The notes under the pieces were generated by a model, which made no database searches, was not told the DNA's origin, and worked only from the letters and a program-made list of their open reading frames with translations. From the NCBI GenBank assembly GCA_041391665.1, contig JAWKNO010000002.1:620001-684000 (forward strand): a stretch of DNA of 64,000 bases, in the 5' to 3' direction. Source of the stretch: Bacteroidia bacterium (GTDB lineage Bacteria; Bacteroidota; Bacteroidia; J057). Both the position numbers and the translations under genes were made by a program. Below are positions 27,530-36,879 of this stretch, one piece after another. The number at the start of each line of letters is the position of its first letter. The first letter of the stretch is position 1.

Positions 27530-29674
27530 TTGTTTGATAATTTAAATCTGGAAAACCTGCTCATTTACCTCAACAACCCCTGGATACTGCTGCTGTCTGT
27601 GGGTCTGGCTATTTTTTTGCTCATTCTGGTTTTCAGACTGTTTCGACTTATTTTTCGTGAACTATTGATCCTCCGGGTAAAACACGATCTCAAACGTTAT
27701 TTTTCTTCCGCTACCATACGCAATGCCTGGAAAAATCACATTCCTCCAAAGATTACAACCGGCAATTCTCCGGCATTTGAGATGATTCCCTGGTTTGTGA
27801 AAAACACCCTGACCAAAAAGAATTTTGAATACAGCCATTATCTGCTCCTTGGAGATTCTGGTATAGGAAAAACTACCGCACTGATCCGTCTGTATGCAGC
27901 CTATCGTTATACTTTCGATAGTCGTGACTTCTCTGTGTTGCTGATTTCTCTCTCGGACCCTTCCGCTACTTTTATTCTTCAGGGATATAAAAATAAGGAA
28001 AAAACAGTATTGCTGCTGGATGGATTGGAAGACAATATGCGGGCCTCCCATGATTATAAAGCCGGACTGGACAATATATTAACGGAGACAGCTGGTTTTG
28101 CCAAGGTGGTGATTTCTGTACAGCGAAATTTCCTGCCAGAGGGTGTACGGGGTGGAGCAGATAAAGAATCTGTAAAATATACGGGCGAATCGTGTTATCA
28201 GCTGTTTGGCCGAGTTGAAATTCAGCCGCCTGTGGCAAGGGATATGGACCGGTTGGTTTCACGTCAGCTGGCTGGATTGTCAGGGGAGGAAAAGCAAAGA
28301 CTTCGGGAGGAAATAATCATGAATCCGGCGTTGTACAGGCGTCCGGGATGGGCAAAATGGTCTCACGCCCTTGCGCTTAGCGGCCAGCAGGCGCAATACC
28401 CATTTGAAATTTACAAAATCGCGGCCCATTACCTGTTGGGAAATATTCCCGGGGAGGAGGGACTTAAGGAAAAAATATTTGCCTTTGCTTCCGACCTCGC
28501 GGCCAATATCTGGAAAGGTGCGGATGAAAACCGAAGGTGGGCCATGCCACGCACGGAAGCTGAAAAACTTGCAGGTGAACTGGGGGTAAACCTCAGCGAT
28601 CTTGACCATACTTTTCTCGAAATCTTCCCGGAAGGTTATGTGCGGTTTACCCACAAAGGGTTTCTGGGGTTATTTGTTGCCTGGAAGGCCTTCTATGAAG
28701 AATGGACTCCCGGTGATACGCGGTTTGCCGCATTGCCGGAAGCCGCAGAGTTTTTCCATCAGATGTGCTGGCAAAAGGCATTGGCCGCAGATCGTTCGCT
28801 GGAAGGGTATGCGCGTCTGAATCAGTCTTCCGACAGGCGCGAACTTACCAGTCTTTCTTTCACCGATATACGCAACATTTCAAGACTTTATCTTAGGGGA
28901 GACCGGCTGTCTGACGTGCGGTTTCTGCGGGGAATCACAGCATTGAAGGGCTTGTATCTGGATGAAGGTGTGCCGATGCGCGCCAATATTGTCAGCCAGT
29001 TGCCCAACGAGTCCGTACTGGTTTATCTGCGTCAGACGGGAAATATTGCCGGAATTTATGACCTGGCTCATGGAAACCTCAAACCATTTCTCCTGCATAC
29101 CCGCTTTTCACCTTTGATGAGCGTGATTCCTGAGATTCCCGAAAAGGCAATCAAAGCACGGAAAAATATACTCGATGTTTTCTCAACCCGCCTTCGCCGG
29201 CTACCCAATGAATCGTGTCGTCCGCATCCATTGCCGGAAGGAGACACCGGAGAAGCAACGGATTTGTTTCGGCTGCATCTGGGCGTGGGCGAAATGGATT
29301 TATTTAATCTGGTGGAAATATTCGTGATGGAAGATGGGAGCCGGAATATCGTATTCTCCAATACCTATCTTCCCACCCTGATCAACGAGCAGGCAGAGAT
29401 CGTTACAAACCGGCTGGTGGAAGTATATGGCGAAGATGACCGGAATATTTCAGCATTCGGTACTGATGACCTGGCACAAATCGAAGATGGTTATTGGCTG
29501 GGAAGACGATGGTTTTGGAAAAATTCTGAGAATTATCCTTATCCCATTCATTTGTATATGGAGGTACCCGGAAAAATCCAGCTGGAAGTTTTTGGTGTCC
29601 TGCCAGAACCCATTACCGATCCGGAAGTAAAAACTACGCAAGAGACCTCCGATCAAAAAAACCTCCTCACATAA
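27530..29674 (+). CDS. Membrane-anchored NACHT-like STAND NTPase with LRR-like segment
   Basis: The 714-aa protein starts at a TTG (no in-frame ATG before residue about 85). A hydrophobic helix (about 17-43) anchors it. A P-loop NTPase follows: Walker A GDSGIGKTT (about 108-116), Walker B LLLDGLED (about 161-168), a sensor-like KVVISVQRNF (about 193-202) and FTHKGFLGLFVAWKAF (about 370-385), which is like the F.H.sFqEf.aA end of NACHT modules. A leucine-rich stretch (LTSLSFTDIRNISRLYLRG...LKGLYLDEG, about 438-485) and a C-terminal domain of unknown type come next. NACHT and other STAND proteins sense ligands and oligomerise; several act in phage defence. The role here is inferred. It has no adjacent effector gene; an M15 peptidase follows after 11 bases. 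Confidence 0.72.
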   Translation: MFDNLNLENLLIYLNNPWILLLSVGLAIFLLILVFRLFRLIFRELLILRVKHDLKRYFSSATIRNAWKNHIPPKITTGNSPAFEMIPWFVKNTLTKKNFEYSHYLLLGDSGIGKTTALIRLYAAYRYTFDSRDFSVLLISLSDPSATFILQGYKNKEKTVLLLDGLEDNMRASHDYKAGLDNILTETAGFAKVVISVQRNFLPEGVRGGADKESVKYTGESCYQLFGRVEIQPPVARDMDRLVSRQLAGLSGEEKQRLREEIIMNPALYRRPGWAKWSHALALSGQQAQYPFEIYKIAAHYLLGNIPGEEGLKEKIFAFASDLAANIWKGADENRRWAMPRTEAEKLAGELGVNLSDLDHTFLEIFPEGYVRFTHKGFLGLFVAWKAFYEEWTPGDTRFAALPEAAEFFHQMCWQKALAADRSLEGYARLNQSSDRRELTSLSFTDIRNISRLYLRGDRLSDVRFLRGITALKGLYLDEGVPMRANIVSQLPNESVLVYLRQTGNIAGIYDLAHGNLKPFLLHTRFSPLMSVIPEIPEKAIKARKNILDVFSTRLRRLPNESCRPHPLPEGDTGEATDLFRLHLGVGEMDLFNLVEIFVMEDGSRNIVFSNTYLPTLINEQAEIVTNRLVEVYGEDDRNISAFGTDDLAQIEDGYWLGRRWFWKNSENYPYPIHLYMEVPGKIQLEVFGVLPEPITDPEVKTTQETSDQKNLLT

Positions 29675-29685
29675 AACATGCGAAT

Positions 29686-30510
29686 ATGCGTAATTGTGTT
29701 GCATTTGCAGGGATAATGATATTGTTTTTCGGCTGGCTTGTGAGTTGCGGCCAACCGGCAGAAGAAGAAAATAAAGTAGTCGTTACTGATACAATCCTCC
29801 CCAATCCTCAAACGCTGGTTATGGCATCTATTCCCGATACGGTAGAAACCTATTACTTACTTGGCAAATTTGACCCGGCCAAAGACACCGCCTTTGCGCA
29901 GATCGCAGACATTCACGCCAAAGGTTCTGCGCGCGGAGCCTATTTGCACAAGGAGAGTTATGCGGCATTTGTCAGGATGTATGACGCTGCCAAGGCAGAT
30001 GGAATCACCCTGACCATTCTTTCTGCTACACGCAATTTCAACCGGCAGAAGGAAATTTGGGAGGGGAAATGGAAAGGATCGATAAAGGTCGGGGGAAAAG
30101 ATTTGTCGGTAACCGTTCCTGAGCCTGGCGAAAGGGCTCAAACCATTTTGTTGTATAGTTCCATGCCCGGCACATCGCGCCATCACTGGGGTACAGATAT
30201 GGACATCAATGCGTTGGACAATCACTATTTTGATACGGGCAAAGGAAAAGCAGAATACGATTGGCTTCAGGCAAATGCCTATAAGTTTGGGTTTTGTCAG
30301 CCTTATACAGCCAAGGGCGAGGAAAGGCCCACCGGGTATGAAGAAGAGCGGTGGCATTGGTCCTATATGCCGCTGGCCCAAAAATACCTGGCAGCCTACG
30401 GCAGACAGGTAAGCCCCGATATGATCGGCGGATTTGCGGGAGCTGAAACAGCAACACAACTCGATGTGATCAAAAATTATGTCATGGGTGTCAATAAAGC
30501 CTGTAAATAG
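29686..30510 (+). CDS. M15-family D-Ala-D-Ala carboxypeptidase-like lipoprotein
   Basis: The 274-aa protein carries a lipoprotein signal with Cys22 (WLVSC). The VanY-type zinc peptidase motif is seen as SRHHWGTDMDINALD (about 165-179) and ERWHWSYMPL (about 222-231), giving the His, Asp and His ligands and catalytic Glu. It would trim peptidoglycan stem peptides in the periplasm. It begins 11 bases after the NACHT-like gene, so the two are probably cotranscribed, though a functional link is not established. Confidence 0.88.
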   Translation: MRNCVAFAGIMILFFGWLVSCGQPAEEENKVVVTDTILPNPQTLVMASIPDTVETYYLLGKFDPAKDTAFAQIADIHAKGSARGAYLHKESYAAFVRMYDAAKADGITLTILSATRNFNRQKEIWEGKWKGSIKVGGKDLSVTVPEPGERAQTILLYSSMPGTSRHHWGTDMDINALDNHYFDTGKGKAEYDWLQANAYKFGFCQPYTAKGEERPTGYEEERWHWSYMPLAQKYLAAYGRQVSPDMIGGFAGAETATQLDVIKNYVMGVNKACK

Positions 30511-30669
30511 GTCTGCCGGGATATGGATCGGTGTATGAAAGGATTCGGTACACAGCAGATCAGGAGAATCATGAAAAGGTTTGATGGAAAACTGAAAAAA
30601 ATGATTATCTTAATATCTGCAAGATCGAACAAAGAAACACTTTGACGCCTTTCACCTAACCGCGGAAAT

Positions 30670-31086
30670 ATGAATTTCGAAGAAATCAACTATCCGGCAG
30701 TTATTGCGGCAGCTGTTGCCAGCTTTGCACTTGGCGCACTTTGGTATAGCCCGATACTTTTTGGAAAAGCATGGCAAAAGTCGCTGGGATTTACCGATGA
30801 GTACCTTCAGGAAGGGAATATGCTGAAGATATTTGGAACCAGCTTTTTGATGATGCTGATCATGGCATTTGGAATGGCTACCCTCATCCAGGGCCACGGT
30901 GACAACAGTATCAACTGGCAGTCAGGCCTTTGGCACGGACTATTGGTCGGCTTATTGTTTATCGGTACATCCATGGCAATCAATATTTTATACCAACGCA
31001 AATCGCTGATGCTTTGGGCCATTGATGCGTTTTATCAGATTATTTTTCTGGGAATCATGGGTGCTATTCTCGGAGCCTGGCATTAA
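30670..31086 (+). CDS. DUF1761 four-helix membrane protein
   Basis: The 138-aa protein has four hydrophobic helices (about 9-30, 53-72, 86-104, 112-136). The ALGALWYSPILFGKAWQK stretch after the first helix is characteristic of DUF1761. The function of this family is unknown. It ends 10 bases before the Tat-exported amidohydrolase gene. Confidence 0.85.
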   Translation: MNFEEINYPAVIAAAVASFALGALWYSPILFGKAWQKSLGFTDEYLQEGNMLKIFGTSFLMMLIMAFGMATLIQGHGDNSINWQSGLWHGLLVGLLFIGTSMAINILYQRKSLMLWAIDAFYQIIFLGIMGAILGAWH

Positions 31087-31096
31087 TCTTCATCGA

Positions 31097-32125
31097 ATGA
31101 AAAAATCTTCTTCCCGCCGCCGGTTTTTGAAAAAATCTGCGCTGGGCCTGGGACTCGTTACAACTGCGTCCCCTCTCCTCGCGGATTCAAAACCGGAAAC
31201 CAATGCTCTCCGGTTACCCAGAGAAGTATGGATCGGGACGGTTTCCCTCGAAGGCATAAGGGCTGCAAACCCTGCTGACATGGTGGAAAAAATTCTTTCC
31301 GTCATGGAAAAGATGGCCGCAATGAATCCAGACATTATCTGTCTGCCAGAGTCTTTTGCCTTTTCAAATCTGGAAGAGTCTGTTGACTGGAAAACAGCCG
31401 CAGCCGAAATTCCCGGCCCGGTTGTGTCGGCTATAGCACCTTTTGCCCGAAAACATAATTGTTATGTCATTTGCCCTACGCTGATTAAAAAAGCCGGAGA
31501 TATGTACATAGCCGCCGTGCTGATTGACCGCAAAGGGGAGGTGGTGGGAAAATATCTCAAGATGCATCCCGCGCAGAACGAAATCGAATCTGGCATTCGG
31601 CCGGGGCCAATGACTCCGCCGGTTTTTGAAACAGACTTTGGCAAAATCGGTATCCAGATTTGTTTTGACCTCAAATGGGAGGAAGGCTGGCACGCACTCA
31701 AAGCGGCAGGCGCCGAAATCATCTTCTGGCCTTCGGCTTACGGAGGAGGCAGGGAGATCAGCAGCCGGGCGTGGCGGCATCAGGTATATTTGGTTTCCAG
31801 CACGGCAAAAGGCGCGACCAAAATCTTTGATATGACCGGCGAAGAAATTGCCCGTACAGGTCGCTGGCAACAAGACTGGATTTGCGCTCCGGTCAATCTG
31901 GAAAAAACCTTTTTGCCTGCCTGGCCTTCATTTGTGCATTTCCCCGCAATCATGCAAAAATATGGGCAGAAGGTTCGCCTAACCACTTTTGAAGAGGAAG
32001 AATGGACCATTATCGAAAGCCTCGACCCGGAGGTTAAGGTCGCGGATATACTCAAAGAATTTAACCTTCCGACTCAACACGAAACCATCCGCCAGGTGAC
32101 AGTTCTTCAGGAGCAAAAGAGATAA
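31097..32125 (+). CDS. Tat-exported carbon-nitrogen (nitrilase-type) hydrolase
   Basis: Starting at 31097 the 342-aa protein opens with a twin-arginine signal, SSSRRRFLKKSALGLGL. The nitrilase catalytic triad is visible: Glu in ICLPESFAF, Lys in KYLKMHP and Cys in IGIQICFDLKWEEG. It therefore hydrolyses an amide or nitrile outside the cytoplasm, which is unusual for a mostly cytoplasmic family. Substrate unknown. A longer in-frame start at 31022 lies within the DUF1761 gene and would hide the Tat motif. Confidence 0.88.
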   Translation: MKKSSSRRRFLKKSALGLGLVTTASPLLADSKPETNALRLPREVWIGTVSLEGIRAANPADMVEKILSVMEKMAAMNPDIICLPESFAFSNLEESVDWKTAAAEIPGPVVSAIAPFARKHNCYVICPTLIKKAGDMYIAAVLIDRKGEVVGKYLKMHPAQNEIESGIRPGPMTPPVFETDFGKIGIQICFDLKWEEGWHALKAAGAEIIFWPSAYGGGREISSRAWRHQVYLVSSTAKGATKIFDMTGEEIARTGRWQQDWICAPVNLEKTFLPAWPSFVHFPAIMQKYGQKVRLTTFEEEEWTIIESLDPEVKVADILKEFNLPTQHETIRQVTVLQEQKR

Positions 32126-32147
32126 CCGGAATATAGGGCAGATCTAC

Positions 32148-33551
32148 TCAGGCATTGGCCGCTTCCCATGGTCCGGTGATGGCAAAAGTCAAACCCGGGC
32201 CCTGCATATTGATAAAAAGGGTTTTGCCGCTGGGGGAAAAACAAACGCCGGTGAACTCCGATTTGGGATAACCTTTGTTTGTGCCCAAATGATAAAACTC
32301 GCCTTTCAAAGTCAGTCCGACAATATTAGGATCAGACTTATCTTCACACATTACAATATCTCCCCAGGGAGCCATGGTAATATTGTCGCAGGAACTGCAA
32401 ACATCGGAGTTGTTGGGTTCTGCAAATAGCTGAAGTTTTCCAGGTGCTTCATTTTCCCGCTCGGTACCTTCAAACTCGCTGGGGATATAACGGAAAATCT
32501 GTCCCTGTTTTTTACGGCCCCCATTGGTGCAGGCGAAATACACTTCTTCATTTCCAAACCACATCCCTTCTCCACGAGCAAAAAGTGCCGCTCCGGCTTT
32601 GTGGCCGCGAATCCGGAGATCATTTGCCGGAGAATCTACATCATCAATATCGAGCCATTCCGTTTCAAACCAGACACCCTGTTCAACCTTAAATTCTGGT
32701 CCGCCTGGCCAGTTACGGGTATCTAAAGAGGGGTATTCGCGCACTTTCAGTACCTGAAGTTTGCCTCCCTCGGCGAGTTGGCCGGGGACGTTGGGAATAA
32801 ACCGGTAAATCAGACTGTCTCCCTGGTCTTCGGTTTGATAGACAATACCACTTCTGTGATCGACGCAGATGGCCTCATGCGAAAACCGGCCCATAGCCTT
32901 GAGCGGAATGGGCGCAGCGAGTGAAGGCGTATCGGTAACCGGAACTTCAAAATTATATCCGTGGTTTTTTTCGTTGCTATATTCTCCGGCCATGGATTCT
33001 GTCTCTTCACAGGTGATCCAGGTTCCCCAGGGCGTAGGACCACCGGCGCAGTTGCGGATGGTACCTACCAGGCTCAGAAATTCCGTTTCAACGGTTTGAG
33101 TTTCTTCGTTGAAGATGACCGTAGTTGTACCGCCAATGGCAGGCATTTTCCCGTTTCCGTAGTCAAAAAAATGTTCTTTGGGAAACTGGCTGAGGTGTTC
33201 ATTGTCTTTGCCAAAGGGGCTGTCGTGATATTCATTGGGGTTTAATTCGTGGTTGCGTACGATCGCAACTTTGCCGTCAGGGCGGGCGAAGGTCGCCATA
33301 CCGTCAGCCGCGCCGGGTGTCAGCAGGCCGTCAGCCATAGGCTGATGTTTTTTGGAAATAATCTTATAGGAAAATCCGGCAGGGAGGTCGAGGATTTTGT
33401 TGGGATCAGGGATAAGAGGGCCAAAACCTTTGGCCATGGGCACCTTGGCACCTGATTCTGCTACATTGCAGGCAAATTGAAAAAGCCCGCTAAAACCGAG
33501 GCTGGCAAGGGCTGAGAGGCGGATAAATTCCCGGCGGGATGAATGGTTCAT
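32148..33551 (-). CDS. PhoX/DUF839-family Tat-exported protein
   Basis: The 467-aa protein starts MNHSSRREFIRLSALASLG, a Tat signal; FQFAC after it could be a lipobox. The body has the PhoX-like beta-propeller motifs: RNHELNPNEY, GGTTTVIFN, NCAGGPTPWGTWITCEE, GRFSHEAICVD, YQTEDQGDSLIYRFIP and CSSCDNITMAPWGDIVMCED. PhoX enzymes are calcium-iron phosphatases that use a Cys and Glu ligands seen here; many DUF839 members are untested. It is convergent with the nitrilase-type gene, 22 bases apart. Confidence 0.88.
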   Translation of the reverse strand: MNHSSRREFIRLSALASLGFSGLFQFACNVAESGAKVPMAKGFGPLIPDPNKILDLPAGFSYKIISKKHQPMADGLLTPGAADGMATFARPDGKVAIVRNHELNPNEYHDSPFGKDNEHLSQFPKEHFFDYGNGKMPAIGGTTTVIFNEETQTVETEFLSLVGTIRNCAGGPTPWGTWITCEETESMAGEYSNEKNHGYNFEVPVTDTPSLAAPIPLKAMGRFSHEAICVDHRSGIVYQTEDQGDSLIYRFIPNVPGQLAEGGKLQVLKVREYPSLDTRNWPGGPEFKVEQGVWFETEWLDIDDVDSPANDLRIRGHKAGAALFARGEGMWFGNEEVYFACTNGGRKKQGQIFRYIPSEFEGTERENEAPGKLQLFAEPNNSDVCSSCDNITMAPWGDIVMCEDKSDPNIVGLTLKGEFYHLGTNKGYPKSEFTGVCFSPSGKTLFINMQGPGLTFAITGPWEAANA

Positions 33552-33753
33552 AGCAATTGGAGATAAGTATTCGATCGTATCCTGCAAATATAACTACTCT
33601 ATTTTATTGGATTGTTAGAATTATATAAAAGATGGGTCCGGTTGCCGGAAAGATCAAACTTTCAATGAATAATCACCCGGAAGCTCTTGGGGTAATGCCT
33701 GATTTGTAATTTGTCATTCCTTGTTTGTAATTTGCTGCCCATTATCCAATAGT

Positions 33754-34722
33754 ATGATTCTTCTTACCGGCGCTACAGGTTTTTTAGGCAAATATCTCGC
33801 AGATGAATTTCTGGCGGCTGGTCATGAACTGCGCGTTCTGGTGCGAAATCCTGATTCACGACAACTTCCCTGGGGAAGTCTGGTAGAGGTCTTTGAAGGG
33901 GATGTTATGGATGTGCTTTCACTGGAAAGGGCGATGGACGGGGTAGAGTATGTGGTTCACGCGGCAGCAATGGTGAGTTTCTGGCGAAAACAGCGACAAG
34001 CGTTGATGCGGATTAATGTAGAAGGCACCGCCAATGTCGTGAATATGTGTCTGGATGCCGGGGTACAAAAACTGGTACATGTAAGTTCGATCGGAGCATT
34101 GGGCCGTACCAACGATGGTTCTGCCATCACTGAAAATACGATCTGGAAGCCTGAGCATGCCAAATCCGGCTATGCCTTATCCAAATACCGGGCAGAAATG
34201 GAGGTGTATCGCGGGATCGTTGAGGGGCTCAACGCAGCAATGGTCAATCCGGGAGTAATTCTCGGTGCGGGGGACTGGACGCAGGGGCCGCCCAAGATGT
34301 TTTCGGTTGTAAACAAAGGCCTTCGTTTTTATCCCAATGGCACAACGGGCATTGTCTCCGCCGCGGATGTGGCGCGAGCAACACGACTGGTAATGGAAAA
34401 AGAAGTTCCGGCTGGAGAGCGTTATATTCTGGTTGCAGAAAATCTGGCTTTCCGGGAACTGTTTGAAAAAATCGCCAGAAATCTAGGCAAAACACCTCCA
34501 CGCTGGAATCTGCCCAACTGGCTTTCACTGAGTGTCGGGAGAGTATCAGAGGTGATTTCCCGAATCACCGGAACCCCGCCGATTGTGTCGCTGGAAAGCA
34601 TGCGCAGCAGTACTAATGCCCGCACTTTCGACGGAAGCAAAATCCAAACCCTTGGATTTACCTATACCCCTGTGGAGGAATCTATTGCAGAAATAGCAAA
34701 GCAGTTTCTGGGAAGGAAGTAG
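33754..34722 (+). CDS. NAD-dependent epimerase/dehydratase (extended SDR)
   Basis: The start at MILLTGATGFLG (33754) gives 322 aa; a TTG 11 codons upstream is less likely. The dinucleotide motif TGATGFLG is at residues 5-12 and the SGYALSKYRAE catalytic YxxxK lies near 143-150, with SSIGALG as the Ser part. Resembles dihydroflavonol reductase-like SDRs of Bacteroidota. The preceding 200 bases carry a TTTGTAATTTG word twice (33703-33713, 33724-33734). The substrate is unknown. Confidence 0.88.
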   Translation: MILLTGATGFLGKYLADEFLAAGHELRVLVRNPDSRQLPWGSLVEVFEGDVMDVLSLERAMDGVEYVVHAAAMVSFWRKQRQALMRINVEGTANVVNMCLDAGVQKLVHVSSIGALGRTNDGSAITENTIWKPEHAKSGYALSKYRAEMEVYRGIVEGLNAAMVNPGVILGAGDWTQGPPKMFSVVNKGLRFYPNGTTGIVSAADVARATRLVMEKEVPAGERYILVAENLAFRELFEKIARNLGKTPPRWNLPNWLSLSVGRVSEVISRITGTPPIVSLESMRSSTNARTFDGSKIQTLGFTYTPVEESIAEIAKQFLGRK

Positions 34723-34755
34723 GGCGCAAACCAAAATGTTGCATTTGGGGTCGCA

Positions 34756-34802
34756 TTGGCTGTTAGCTATTAGCTATTAGCTATTAGCTGTTGGCTGTTG
34801 GC
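34756..34802. repeat. 7-bp tandem repeat (TTAGCTA)
   Basis: Heptamers run head to tail: TTGGCTG, three TTAGCTA, TTAGCTG, TTGGCTG and a partial TTGGC. The array lies in the gap after the epimerase gene. Such heptamer arrays vary in copy number by slippage; no function is seen. Confidence 0.85.
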
Positions 34803-34828
34803 GTTTTTACGCTGTAACGCGCTACCCG

Positions 34829-34866
34829 GTTTCTCCAACGGAGAAACATTGGTTTCCCTCATGAGG
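34829..34866. repeat. Intergenic hairpin GTTTCTCC-aac-GGAGAAAC and palindrome CCTCATGAGG
   Basis: An 8-bp perfect stem with a 3-base loop spans 34829-34847 and a 10-bp palindrome spans 34857-34866. No T run follows, so it is not a standard terminator. Its TTCTCC/GGAGAA core is like the hairpin at 57885-57904. Confidence 0.6.
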
Positions 34867-34967
34867 AGCTGGCAGATAACACCGATATTTTGATTTGCGC
34901 CCCTCTTATGGAATCCCACCCATATTTCACTCTATAGGAGAAAGATTCACTTATTTAACGCTCTCCT

Positions 34968-36872
34968 ATGAAATCGCTTCTCCTGTTTTTGCTGAGTTGT
35001 GTTGTTTTTTCCACAACTGCATTCTCCCAGTCTTTGCTTGTTTCGGGTACCGTTTACTCTTCGGAAGATATGTCTCCCCTGATCGGTGTGGCCGTGGTGA
35101 TTAAGGGTACTGCCCGTGGTGTACTTACTGATATGGATGGGAAGTTCACTATATCCTGTGGGCTTAATGATGTGCTGGAAGTATCTTACATGGGCTTTGT
35201 TCGTCAGGAAATCCCGGTAAATGGACGGACGGAAATAAATATTCACTTGGTGCCCGATCATGCTTTATTAGAGGAGGTCGTTGTCGCAGGTGCCGAGAAA
35301 GAAAACAGGAGGCGGGAAGAAATGTCCAAAGTGCAAATCAACCATTTGATGTTGTCTGAAAAACAAAATGCTGCTGCTGCTTTTTCACCCAAACCCGTTG
35401 CCCCGCAATCTTATCACGATGAATGGGGCGGTGAGGCAGGAGACGCTGACGATTTCAACCGCGAAGGGTATGACCGTATATATGAAAATCCTTTCCGGCA
35501 GGTGAGTAATGATCCACTTTCAACCTTTTCCATTGATGTGGACCGCGCATCCTACGCCAATGTGCGCCGGTTTATTCAGGATGGAACACTCCCTCCGCCC
35601 GATGCTGTCAGGATTGAAGAGATGATCAATTATTTTGACTACCAGTATCCGCAGCCGGAAGGTGAGCACCCATTTGCCGTGCAGACTACACTCACGAGTT
35701 GCCCGTGGAGCAAAGACCATCATCTGGTACATATCGGGCTGAAAGGTCGCGAGATTCCCGCCAGTCAGATTCCGCCAGCCAACCTGGTATTTTTACTGGA
35801 TGTGTCGGGGTCGATGAATAATTATGACAAACTGCCCCTGCTGAAAGAAGCCATGTCTATGCTTGTTGATCAGTTGCGCAGGGAAGACCGGGTGGCAATC
35901 GTCGTTTATGCAGGTGCTGCAGGGCTGGTCTTGCCTTCCACACCCGGCACACAAAAATCAGCCATCAAAGCTGCGCTGGGGAAACTTTCGGCTGGCGGTT
36001 CTACCGCAGGCGGAGAAGGAATCGAACTGGCTTATAAAATCGCACGGGAGCAGTTTCTGCCAGAGGGCAACAACCGGGTGATTTTGGCTACAGACGGAGA
36101 TTTTAATGTAGGTGTCAGCGATGATGGCGCGTTGACCCGCCTGATAGAGAAAGAGCGCGATTCGGGTGTTTTTCTTACGGTTTTGGGATTTGGTACAGGC
36201 AATTATCAGGATGCCAAAATGGAAAAGCTTGCCGATCATGGCAATGGAAACTACGCCTATATCGATCAGATACTGGAAGCCGAAAAGGTATTGGTAAGAG
36301 AAATGAGCGGCACACTGTATACCATAGCGAAAGACGTGAAACTTCAGATTGAGTTTAACCCCGCCAAAGTGCAGGCATACCGGCTGGTCGGGTACGAAAA
36401 CCGGATGCTCAACACCGAAGATTTTAAAGATGATAAAAAAGATGCCGGTGAAATGGGTGCCGGGCATACAGTTACCGCAATTTACGAGGTGATTCCTGTC
36501 GGCGTGAAATCATCCTTTATTAAGGAAATTGACCCCCTGAAATACCAGTCATCTTCTGCAGTTGTGGCCTCATCCGCTGAATGGCTGACTGTCAAAATAC
36601 GCTATAAAAACCCCGGGGAAAGTATCAGCATTTACCTCGACCAGCCACTTAAGGGGAAAGTACGGGACTGGGAAAATGCACCGGAAGATGTGCAATTTTC
36701 CCTGGCTGTAGCAGAGTGGGGGTTATTGCTGCGCAATTCGGAGTTTAAGCAGGAGGCATCCTATAAGGCCCTGACCGCACGTGCACAGGCCGCGAAGGGC
36801 GCAGATATCAATGGCGACAGAGCTGAATTTATCAGACTGGTGAAGACTGCGGCGCTGATGGGGGGGAGGTAA
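34968..36872 (+). CDS. VWA-domain (YfbK-like) surface/periplasmic protein with carboxypeptidase-like domain
   Basis: The 634-aa protein has a signal peptide (about 1-20), a carboxypeptidase-like regulatory/CarboxypepD_reg domain with DMDGKFTISC (about 27-100), a linker, then a YfbK N-terminal motif (DPLSTFSIDVDRASYANVRRFI). The VWA domain follows with the MIDAS motif LDVSGSMNN and T/D ligands in LATDGDFNVGVSD. The C-terminal part (about 440-634) matches DUF3520. The MIDAS residues are complete, so metal-dependent binding is plausible; the ligand is unknown. Confidence 0.88.
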   Translation: MKSLLLFLLSCVVFSTTAFSQSLLVSGTVYSSEDMSPLIGVAVVIKGTARGVLTDMDGKFTISCGLNDVLEVSYMGFVRQEIPVNGRTEINIHLVPDHALLEEVVVAGAEKENRRREEMSKVQINHLMLSEKQNAAAAFSPKPVAPQSYHDEWGGEAGDADDFNREGYDRIYENPFRQVSNDPLSTFSIDVDRASYANVRRFIQDGTLPPPDAVRIEEMINYFDYQYPQPEGEHPFAVQTTLTSCPWSKDHHLVHIGLKGREIPASQIPPANLVFLLDVSGSMNNYDKLPLLKEAMSMLVDQLRREDRVAIVVYAGAAGLVLPSTPGTQKSAIKAALGKLSAGGSTAGGEGIELAYKIAREQFLPEGNNRVILATDGDFNVGVSDDGALTRLIEKERDSGVFLTVLGFGTGNYQDAKMEKLADHGNGNYAYIDQILEAEKVLVREMSGTLYTIAKDVKLQIEFNPAKVQAYRLVGYENRMLNTEDFKDDKKDAGEMGAGHTVTAIYEVIPVGVKSSFIKEIDPLKYQSSSAVVASSAEWLTVKIRYKNPGESISIYLDQPLKGKVRDWENAPEDVQFSLAVAEWGLLLRNSEFKQEASYKALTARAQAAKGADINGDRAEFIRLVKTAALMGGR

Positions 36873-36879
36873 TTGTCGA

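Noticed and set aside
33703..33734. TTTGTAATTTG direct repeats as a promoter
   Set aside because: The spacing between the -7-like TAATTTG and any TTTG is wrong by one base and the two copies are simply repeats.
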